Positions 39,008 through 45,457 of a stretch of 45,457 nucleotides of DNA are shown here, in pieces. The DNA comes from Anaerolineae bacterium. GTDB lineage: Bacteria; Chloroflexota; Anaerolineae; Epilineales; JAHCIE01. The DNA lies in assembly GCA_026129165.1 (NCBI GenBank), contig JAHCIP010000009.1:1-45457 (forward strand), written 5' to 3'. Both the position numbers and the translations under genes were made by a program. The notes under the pieces were generated by a model that saw nothing but the letters and a program-made list of their open reading frames with translations, made no database searches and was not told the DNA's origin. Every line of letters starts with the position of its first letter. Position 1 is the stretch's first letter.

Positions 39008-39034
39008 TGTGATTGACGATTGACGGATGGGTTT
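39008..39034. repeat. Short 7-bp repeat remnant
   Basis: GATTGAC GATTGAC GGATGGG followed by TTTGTCAATCG, which can pair with CGATTGAC. It lies between coaD and the coiled-coil gene and covers where a ribosome site should be. Confidence 0.55.
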
Positions 39035-39053
39035 GTCAATCGCTCCATGAATA

Positions 39054-39581
39054 TTAAGTGACCCGCTGGGAAGCCGGGATAACCATTTGGGTAACGCTAT
39101 TGAGTTCGGCGGCGCGTTGCCGTAGCAGAGGGATGACAGTGGCAGGCACGAGGTGTTCGAGCGGGCCACCCAGTACGGCCACATCGCGAGCGATGGTCGA
39201 GCTGATGAAGCCGTACTGGGGGCTGGTCATCAGGCAGATCGTCTCGATGCCGGGGGCGAGCTTTTGGTTGGTTTGGGCCAACTGGTGTTCCCACTCGAAG
39301 TCGGTGGGCATGCGCAGGCCGCGCACCATGACTGACGCGCCATAGTCCCGCGCGAAGTCCACTGTCAGACCGCTATAGACGACAACCTCCAGGTTGGGGA
39401 CATCGGCCAGCGCCAGGCGGGCCATGTCGAGGCGTTCCTCGGCGCTGAACATGAGCTTTTTGTTGGGCCGGTCATAGACTCCCACAATGAGGCGGTCGAA
39501 GAGCCTGGCCGCCCGCCGCGCGATGTCGGCATGACCCAGGTGCATCGGGTCGAAACTGGCCGGATACACAGCAATACGCAT
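39054..39581 (-). CDS. coaD: Phosphopantetheine adenylyltransferase
   Basis: 175 aa. It forms dephospho-CoA from ATP and phosphopantetheine. The nucleotidyltransferase motif YPASFDPMHLGH (about 6-17), VYDRPNKKLMFSAEERLDMAR, the RGLRMPTDFEWEHQLAQTNQ stretch (about 90-109) and ISSTIARDVA (about 127-136; ISST in place of the common SSS) identify CoaD. ATG 39581 overlaps the recG stop (TAATG), so the two are coupled. Confidence 0.95.
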   Translation of the reverse strand: MRIAVYPASFDPMHLGHADIARRAARLFDRLIVGVYDRPNKKLMFSAEERLDMARLALADVPNLEVVVYSGLTVDFARDYGASVMVRGLRMPTDFEWEHQLAQTNQKLAPGIETICLMTSPQYGFISSTIARDVAVLGGPLEHLVPATVIPLLRQRAAELNSVTQMVIPASQRVT

Positions 39582-42500
39582 TAGCTTAGATCTCCTTGCC
39601 CTGACCAGAACTTGTCGACAGCCGCGCGCAGGCCGCGATGCTCTGGGGCCGAGATGTCGGGGTCCTGCTCGAAGAGGCTTTCGGCTGCCCCACGCGCCTG
39701 TTCCAGGGTCTGCACATCACTCAGCTTGGCGACCGCCAGGTCCGGCAGGCCGCTCTGCCGGGTACCGAAGAACTCGCCCGGCCCGCGCAGCTTTAAGTCC
39801 TCCTCAGCCAACTCGAAGCCGTCCTGGGTCCGTTCCATCGCCTCCAACCGGGTCTTGCCGTCCTCACCGATGTTCTCGTCGGCGACGAGCAGGCAGTACG
39901 ACTGATACTGACCGCGGCCGACGCGGCCTCGGAACTGGTGGAGCTGGGCTAGGCCAAAGCGGTTCGCGCCCTCGATGAGCATCACCGTTGTGTTAGGCAC
40001 GTCAATGCCGACCTCGACCACCGAGGTGGACACCAGGATGTGCAAATCCCCTCGGTAGAACTCAGCCATCACGGCTTCCTTCTCGGCCGGGCGGAGCTTG
40101 CCGTGCAGCAGACCCAGGCGAAGGTGCGGGAAGACCTCCTGTTGCAGTCGTTCATACTCCTGGACCGCCGCCTTGACCTCCAGGTTCTCCGACTCCTCGA
40201 TGAGGGGGCAGATAATAAACGCCTGGCGGCCCTGCTGGATCTGACCTGCCACAAACGAGTAGGCGCGCTCGCGCTCGCGCGGCAGCACCCACTTGGTCTT
40301 GATGGGCGTGCGGCCCGGCGGCAACTCGTTGATGATGGACAGGTCCAGGTCACCGTAGACGGTCAGGGCCAGCGTGCGCGGGATAGGCGTGGCCGTCATG
40401 ACCAGCAGGTGCGGGACGGTCCCTGTGCCCTTCTGGCGCAGGGCCGCCCGCTGGCCGACGCCGAAGCGGTGCTGTTCGTCCACAATGGCGAGACCCAGGT
40501 TGGCGAACTCGACGCCCGACTGGATGACGGCGTGCGTGCCGACGACAAAGGGCGACTCCCCCGACGCGACGGCCTGGTAGGCGGCCTCGCGCTCGGCTTT
40601 GGTCAGGCTGCCGGTCAACAACTCGACGGGCGGCGCGGACTGGCCCGTCGTCTCGGCCCAGGTTCTGAACAGGCGGCGCAGGCCCTTGGCATGCTGCTCG
40701 GCCAGGATTTCGGTAGGAGCCATGAGCGCCGCTTGCATCCCGTTGGCCCAGGCCGCCACCATCGCCGCCGCCGCCACGACCGTCTTGCCCGACCCCACGT
40801 CTCCCTGGAGCAGGCGGCTCATGGGGCGAGTGGAGTTCATGTCCTTGCGGATTTCGTCCAGCACGCGCTGCTGTGCCCCCGTCAAGCTGAAGGGCAAGGA
40901 CTGAAGAAAGCTCTGGTAGACGTCTTCAGACAGCGGCAGCGCCCGACCCTCGTTGGACTGCCAGAGCCGACGTTGGCGCAGCACCCCCAACTGGATGACA
41001 AAGAACTCGTCAAATGCCAGGCGGTGGCGGGACTGGGCCAGCCTGACCTGGTCGTCGGGGAAGTGGACCTGGCGTACTGCGTCAGCCAGCGGCATGAGCG
41101 CCTGAGCTTCACGGATACCGTCGGGGAGAGGGTCGGTTAAACGGGACGAGTAGGCGTCCACGACGCGCTTGAGGGTGGTACGCATCCAGCGCGGGCCGAT
41201 GCCCTGCGTGAGCGGATAGACCGGGACGAGGCGGGCCGTATGCACGAGGTCCTGGTCCAGCGGCTCCCACTCTGGCGACTGCAAGACGAGCTTGCCCAGG
41301 TAGGCGTCAATGCGCCCGCTGAGGACGATCTGGCGGCCGGGGCGCAGTTGCTGAAGCAGGTAGGGCTGGTTGAACCACGTCGCCTGGATGTACCCTGTCG
41401 CGTCCGACAGGACGCATGTGGTGATCATCATGCCCTTCGGCGAGCGGCGGTTGGTCGTGTTCTGCACCGTCCCTACGACGGTCGCTTCCTCGCCGTACAC
41501 CAGTTGGTGAATCGTCTTCAGTTGGCTGAAGTCGTCATAACGGCGCGGAATCAGGAAAAGCAGGTCGCGGATGGTCTGAACCCCCAGGCGGGCCAGGTGC
41601 TTAGCGTAGACCGTACTGATGCCTGGAATCTGCGTCACCGGCCCATCGAGATCGCCCGTGGGGGCAATCGTAGCCTGGGGGCCGCGCCGGATCGTCGGCG
41701 CACGGGGCAAGGGGGGCGGGTCGGCGACCGCGACCGGGGCCGCGGCCAGGGAGGGGATGCCCTCCAAAGCCTCACTGGAACCGCCTTCGCGGCGGCTCTT
41801 CGCCGTGAGCATGGGCGCGGCTTCCGATTCGGGGCCAACCGGGCGGTTGGCGGTCGAGATAGGCAGGGGGGGGATGGAGAGACGTCCGGGCGGGCGCTCG
41901 CTGGCCTCCGTCGGCTCCCCCCCTCTGGAAGCAGACGGAGGGGCCGTGGGCTTACGAGGGGCCGGCGTTGAACCACTCGGACGTGGCGGGCTGGGGCGGT
42001 CCTTGTCCTGGGCTGGCCCGGCCTTACCCCCTCGATCCTCTGGCCGGGCTGTCTTGGGCGCGTTCTCGGCGGTGCGCGGGAATGGGGTGTTTGGCTGGCG
42101 AGCCTCGTCGCGGCCTCCGCGCTTCTCGCCAGGTTTCTCCTCGGCTGGCCCTGGCTTCGGGCCACGGCCCTGCTCATTGTCGGCGCCGCGCTGAGGCGTG
42201 GGGCGGAGCGCGGTCTTGGGTAGGGGACGCCCTGAGTGCATCGCGTCGTCGTCGTCGTTGTCGTCGTCCGGTTCCGTTTCGGGGCGGCGCTTGCCCCGCG
42301 CTGCGTCAGGAACTTCGCGGTTGGCAGGGGAAATTGACCGGGCTGGCGGACGCCCGGCCGCATTCTTGCGTTCCGCCTCGGACGGGGAGGCGGTCTGGGG
42401 GGCGCTCTCCTCGCGCCGCCTCTTGGCGCTCGTGGAGCCGCCCTCTGTCTGGAGCAGCGCCTTGATGGCGGCGGCGCGCTCCTCGGGCGAGCGTGAGCCG

Positions 42501-42679
42501 TAGGCGCCTAACGCGGCGTTTACCCGTTCCACCAGGGCCGCCCCACCCGGCTCGGTCATCGCTGTCGTGGCCCAGCCGGGTAAAAACTTCTCTAGCCCGC
42601 CAATCACGGCGCGGTTCTTGTACCCGTTTTTGCGTTCCAGGTCCAGTATCTTGGCTAACCGTTCAAATGCCGATGCCAT
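39581..42679 (-). CDS. recG: ATP-dependent DNA helicase RecG with long N-terminal extension
   Basis: 1032 aa; RecG is usually about 680-800. The first 60 residues are ordered (MASAFERLAKILDLERKNGY then KNRAVIGGLEKFL), followed by about 270 residues of Pro/Ala/Arg/Glu-rich low complexity. The standard RecG part begins near 346 (ITQIPGISTVYAKHLARLG, wedge domain). Helicase motifs: GDVGSGKT near 625, DEQH near 731, TATPIPRT, STSVVEVGIDVPNTTVM and RGRVGRG. RecG reverses stalled forks and branch-migrates Holliday junctions. The ordered start is seen in Chloroflexota homologues as I recall; the role of the disordered linker is unknown. Confidence 0.95.
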   Translation of the reverse strand: MASAFERLAKILDLERKNGYKNRAVIGGLEKFLPGWATTAMTEPGGAALVERVNAALGAYGSRSPEERAAAIKALLQTEGGSTSAKRRREESAPQTASPSEAERKNAAGRPPARSISPANREVPDAARGKRRPETEPDDDNDDDDAMHSGRPLPKTALRPTPQRGADNEQGRGPKPGPAEEKPGEKRGGRDEARQPNTPFPRTAENAPKTARPEDRGGKAGPAQDKDRPSPPRPSGSTPAPRKPTAPPSASRGGEPTEASERPPGRLSIPPLPISTANRPVGPESEAAPMLTAKSRREGGSSEALEGIPSLAAAPVAVADPPPLPRAPTIRRGPQATIAPTGDLDGPVTQIPGISTVYAKHLARLGVQTIRDLLFLIPRRYDDFSQLKTIHQLVYGEEATVVGTVQNTTNRRSPKGMMITTCVLSDATGYIQATWFNQPYLLQQLRPGRQIVLSGRIDAYLGKLVLQSPEWEPLDQDLVHTARLVPVYPLTQGIGPRWMRTTLKRVVDAYSSRLTDPLPDGIREAQALMPLADAVRQVHFPDDQVRLAQSRHRLAFDEFFVIQLGVLRQRRLWQSNEGRALPLSEDVYQSFLQSLPFSLTGAQQRVLDEIRKDMNSTRPMSRLLQGDVGSGKTVVAAAAMVAAWANGMQAALMAPTEILAEQHAKGLRRLFRTWAETTGQSAPPVELLTGSLTKAEREAAYQAVASGESPFVVGTHAVIQSGVEFANLGLAIVDEQHRFGVGQRAALRQKGTGTVPHLLVMTATPIPRTLALTVYGDLDLSIINELPPGRTPIKTKWVLPRERERAYSFVAGQIQQGRQAFIICPLIEESENLEVKAAVQEYERLQQEVFPHLRLGLLHGKLRPAEKEAVMAEFYRGDLHILVSTSVVEVGIDVPNTTVMLIEGANRFGLAQLHQFRGRVGRGQYQSYCLLVADENIGEDGKTRLEAMERTQDGFELAEEDLKLRGPGEFFGTRQSGLPDLAVAKLSDVQTLEQARGAAESLFEQDPDISAPEHRGLRAAVDKFWSGQGDLS

Positions 42680-42771
42680 GCGTCATCCTTTGAGGCCATT
42701 TCCTATGATATTGATTCTAACTCAGGAAGGCCGCTGGGTCAATTAGCGCGGCAATTGGGAGGAACTGGAGG

Positions 42772-43605
42772 TTACTCGGCCAGTAGCGCCGCGACGCCGA
42801 CAGCGCCCGGACCCGCGTGCACGCCCACGACCGGGCCAACCTCGCCGATGATCATCCTGTCCTCTGGATGATGGTCGCTCAGCCGGCGGCGGACCTCGGC
42901 GGCCAGTTCGGGCGCGGCGGCGTGCAGCACGGCCAGATCCGTCGCTGGTCCCGCCGCCTTGACCAGCTCTACCAGCCGGTCGAGGGCTTTGCGCAGCGTG
43001 CGGACGCGTTCCGCTGAGTGGACGGCCGAGTCTTGAATGACGAGGATGGGCTTGAACTGGAGCAGGGAACCGACCAGGGCCTGGGCCGCGCCGATCCGCC
43101 CGCCGCGCTGCAAGAATTCGAGCGTGTCGAGCAAGGCCCAGACGCGCACGCGCGGCGCGAGGCGGTCGCACAGTCCCACAACCTCCTGGGCGCTGGCTCC
43201 GGCCTGGGCGGCACGTGCGGCGTGGACGGCCAGCCAGCCCTGGCCCATGGTCACGCTCCGCGTGTCGAAGAGGTGGACCCGCCCCTCGAATTCGTTCGCC
43301 CCAAGGCGGGCCGCATTGTAGACGCCGCTCAACGCGGCGGCCACGTGGAGGCTTACGACCTCTCCGCCGTCAGCCAACCGTTCGGCGTAGACCTGGGCGA
43401 ACTGGCCGGGCGCGGCCGTCGCTGTCGTGGGCAGGTCTTTACTCTGCGCCAGGCGGGCGTAGAACTGGTCGGCGCTCAGGTCTACGCGGTCGCGGAAGCC
43501 CTCGGCCCCGAACTGGACGAGTTGCGGCACGACGGTGATACCCAATGATTGCGCCAGGGCAGGTGGCAGGTCTGCAACGGAGTCGGTAACAATATTGATG
43601 GACAT
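42772..43605 (-). CDS. DegV family fatty acid-binding protein (FakB-like)
   Basis: 277 aa. N-terminal MSINIVTDSVADLPPALAQSLGI with the DSVADLP motif, FYARLAQSKDLPTTATAAPGQF (about 48-69; the fatty-acid carboxylate-binding Thr/Ser region), HVAAALSGVYNAA and FLQRGGRIG (about 165-173) identify DegV. In Staphylococcus the DegV protein FakB presents a fatty acid to FakA for phosphorylation. The FakA homologue is next on this strand (at 43841), with a DUF2283 gene between. The pair probably makes acyl phosphate for phospholipid synthesis or salvage. Confidence 0.93.
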   Translation of the reverse strand: MSINIVTDSVADLPPALAQSLGITVVPQLVQFGAEGFRDRVDLSADQFYARLAQSKDLPTTATAAPGQFAQVYAERLADGGEVVSLHVAAALSGVYNAARLGANEFEGRVHLFDTRSVTMGQGWLAVHAARAAQAGASAQEVVGLCDRLAPRVRVWALLDTLEFLQRGGRIGAAQALVGSLLQFKPILVIQDSAVHSAERVRTLRKALDRLVELVKAAGPATDLAVLHAAAPELAAEVRRRLSDHHPEDRMIIGEVGPVVGVHAGPGAVGVAALLAE

Positions 43606-43621
43606 AATGATTGTCCGAGAA

Positions 43622-43819
43622 TCAGGTCGTCTCGAATTGGAGGATGCGTAGCTGCTCCGGCGGGGTTCGTGTACTCAAAGCTAAAATCTCGATGCCAGCG
43701 ACCCGCCCAGCGGCGGCGAAGTCGAGAATAATGCCTGGTTCGACCTCTTCAGACTCGACAACCTCGGCTTCGTCCAACCGAAAATAGAGGACATCCAAAG
43801 CCGTTTGCAATAGGACCAT
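43622..43819 (-). CDS. DUF2283 small protein
   Basis: 65 aa. The pattern DVLYFRLDEAEVVESEEVEP then GIILDFAAAGRVAGIEIL is that of DUF2283, whose members are small and often lie beside toxin or unrelated genes. Relative to the family the N-terminus looks about ten residues short or replaced (MVLLQTAL). Function unknown. It lies between fakA and degV, 21 bp after fakA, so is probably co-transcribed. Confidence 0.8.
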   Translation of the reverse strand: MVLLQTALDVLYFRLDEAEVVESEEVEPGIILDFAAAGRVAGIEILALSTRTPPEQLRILQFETT

Positions 43820-43840
43820 AGCTTGACCGAGGGTTTCCTG

Positions 43841-45457
43841 TTATTCTACCGACATGATGTAAAAGTAGTGCGGCTGGCCGCCGGAGTGAAGCTCGACACG
43901 GAGGGTGCCGAAGGGCAGGGCGGTCCGGCCGCGTTCCTCCTCGGGGAGGAAGATGGCGACGGGGAGGTCGTAAGCCGTCTTGAGTTCAGCGCCCACGGAC
44001 TCCGCGAACTGGCGGGCCTGGTCGAGGCTGACATCTGAGCCGTAGTAGACGGACAGCACTTCGTAGTCTTCAATGCCCAGCTGGCCGAAGACCTCCATCG
44101 CCACCGTGACCTCGTCGCCGCCAGCGGCCGTGACCTCATCGTTGAGGATACCCAGGATTTGACCCTCCTTCACGTCAAGATCATCAATGCGGACACTCCG
44201 CACGGCGCGCGCCAGTTCGACAGTCTGAACCGCGCTAATCGCTTCGGTCATACTCGCGCTGTTGGCCGCCAAGTCTACGTCATGCCGAATAGCGAGCATG
44301 GCGCTGATGCCCTGGGGAATCGTCCGGCTGGCGATGACATGCACATTCTTCGTGGTTAGTTCAGGAACTTGCTGCGCTGTCAAGATGACATTCTTGTTAT
44401 TGGGCAGCACGACTACATCCTGAGCGCCCACACTGTCAATCGCCGTCAGGAGTTCCTGGACGCTGGGGTTCATTGTCTGGCCGCCGGCGATGATGCGGCT
44501 CGCGCCCATACTCTCGAAGATGTGCTGGAAGCCCTCGCCCGGCGCGACGGCGACGACCGCGAAATGGTGGAGGGTCTCTACCTTCGGCGCGTGAGGTGGA
44601 TGGGTCTTCTCTAGCCCGGCGGCTGGCGCACTGGCCCCCGCCGTTGCGCCTCGCGCGCGGAACTCGCGGTTTTGTAGGTCCATGTTCTCGATCTTGACCT
44701 TGACCAGGCTGCCGTGTTGGGTCGCGTAGGTCAGCGCCGCGCCGGGGTCCGGAGTGTGGATGTGGACCTTGATGAGTTCATCGTCGCCGACCACCACCGC
44801 CGAGTCGCCCAGGCGCAATATATCGGCGCGGAACTGGTCGAAATTCAGCGCACCCTCCACGATAAACTCGGTGCAGTAGCCGTAATCGCCGAGCGCGTCC
44901 TCACCCTCGCTAAAATCCATCGTAAACGCGGGCGCTGCCGCTGTTTCGTCCACCGTTACCCCCGGTACCGTATAGGCAGTCTCGCCGCGCAGGTAACGCG
45001 CCATGCCTTCCAGAAAGAAGTAGTAGCCCTTGCCGCCCGCGTCCACCACTCCCGCGTCGCGCAGCACCTTCAGCAGGGTAGGGGTCTTTTCGACCGCCTG
45101 GCTGGCGGCATCCAGCGCCACTTCCATGACGGTGCGCGGATCGGCGTCTTCGTCGGTCAGCAGCGCCGCCTCGCCCGCCTCGCGAGCCACGGTTAGAATC
45201 GTCCCCTCGACGGGTTTGGTGACGCCCTGGTAGGCGAAATCGGCGGCCTGGCGCAGCGCCTCGGCCAGATCGCGGCCTTGAAATTCCGCCTTGTCCTTGA
45301 GCGCGCTGGCGTAGCCGCGCAATAGCTGGGATAGAATGACGCCGGAGTTGCCGCGCGACCCAAACTGCGCCCCACGATACGTTTTCTGAGCAATCTCACC
45401 GGCGTGGCGGCCGCCATTATGGGCGACCTCTTCATAGGCCGCGCGAGCCGTGAGGAG
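43841..45457 (-). CDS. Fatty acid kinase FakA-like (DAK2/YloV), N-terminus cut by window edge
   Basis: 538 residues are in the window; the start (about 40 residues) lies beyond the right edge. The DhaL ATPase domain shows GGRHAGEIAQKTYRGAQFGS then RGNSGVILSQLLRG at the beginning, and KPVEGTILTVAREAGEAALL near 90, followed by GKGYYFFLEGM. The middle (ADILRLGDSAVVVGDDELIKVHIHTPDPG) and C-terminal DegV-related part (IIAGGQTMNPSVQELL, VVLPNNKNVILTAQQV) match FakA. FakA phosphorylates a fatty acid held by FakB. The adjacent DegV gene supplies the partner. Confidence 0.94.
   Translation of the reverse strand, partial: LLTARAAYEEVAHNGGRHAGEIAQKTYRGAQFGSRGNSGVILSQLLRGYASALKDKAEFQGRDLAEALRQAADFAYQGVTKPVEGTILTVAREAGEAALLTDEDADPRTVMEVALDAASQAVEKTPTLLKVLRDAGVVDAGGKGYYFFLEGMARYLRGETAYTVPGVTVDETAAAPAFTMDFSEGEDALGDYGYCTEFIVEGALNFDQFRADILRLGDSAVVVGDDELIKVHIHTPDPGAALTYATQHGSLVKVKIENMDLQNREFRARGATAGASAPAAGLEKTHPPHAPKVETLHHFAVVAVAPGEGFQHIFESMGASRIIAGGQTMNPSVQELLTAIDSVGAQDVVVLPNNKNVILTAQQVPELTTKNVHVIASRTIPQGISAMLAIRHDVDLAANSASMTEAISAVQTVELARAVRSVRIDDLDVKEGQILGILNDEVTAAGGDEVTVAMEVFGQLGIEDYEVLSVYYGSDVSLDQARQFAESVGAELKTAYDLPVAIFLPEEERGRTALPFGTLRVELHSGGQPHYFYIMSVE

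Noticed and set aside
41070-41090. Further TGCGTCA half-sites inside recG
   Set aside because: Only one half is conserved and it lies within coding sequence away from any promoter; expected by chance.

Overview
The window is about 45 kb of GC-rich bacterial chromosome packed with genes in short operons. I read it as a member of the Chloroflexota, probably an Anaerolineae- or Caldilineae-like lineage. The reasons are the N-terminally extended RecG, the RecG-CoaD-coiled-coil-DUF177 cluster beside a FakA-DegV pair, abundant REP-like palindromes and 7-bp repeat arrays, and the overall protein style. The phylum call is an inference; there is no rRNA or tRNA gene to fix it.

Region by region. (1) 1-6261: a lipid/aldehyde module. 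A leftward operon (SCP2-domain protein, acyl-CoA ligase, aldehyde:ferredoxin oxidoreductase) faces a rightward phasin-like gene, a PhaR-type regulator and a patatin-like lipase. Near-consensus sigma-70 promoters of both directions and of the regulator gene are overlapped by a 15-bp palindrome of consensus TGACGCA-N-TGCGTYA, present six times. (2) 6262-7096: a repeat-rich spacer with a strong promoter, a tiny ORF and a strong terminator. (3) 7097-13001: RIO-type kinase, heterodimeric ABC exporter pair and MFS exporter, translationally coupled. (4) 13081-18612: a receiver/GGDEF-like/processive glycosyltransferase fusion, a 29-codon gene, a GAF-histidine-phosphotransfer protein without ATPase domain, a CheY-like receiver and two concanavalin-like proteins; this looks like phospho-controlled exopolysaccharide synthesis. 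(5) 18684-21659: rpmF-fabD-fabG-asp23-nusB. (6) 21698-26202 (minus): NarL-type two-component pair, a membrane protein and a Cu/Zn superoxide dismutase with an LPXTG-like sorting tail. (7) 26328-30413: DUF2142 membrane protein, small CxxC protein and a penicillin-acylase-family hydrolase. (8) 30463-37867: a luciferase-like oxidoreductase, small secreted or membrane proteins, transketolase, an orphan ABC-2 permease and a VapBC-type toxin-antitoxin pair. (9) 37932-45457 (minus): DUF177, coiled-coil protein, CoaD, RecG, DegV/FakB, a DUF2283 protein and FakA (cut by the window edge).

Lipid handling recurs: the FakA/DegV pair (fatty acid kinase), FabD/FabG, the acyl-CoA ligase, SCP2 protein, patatin and the PhaR/phasin module. 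The most striking signals are the PhaR-type operator layout, the glycosyltransferase fusion system, and several repeat families that sit inside genes or supply stop codons and a ribosome binding site.
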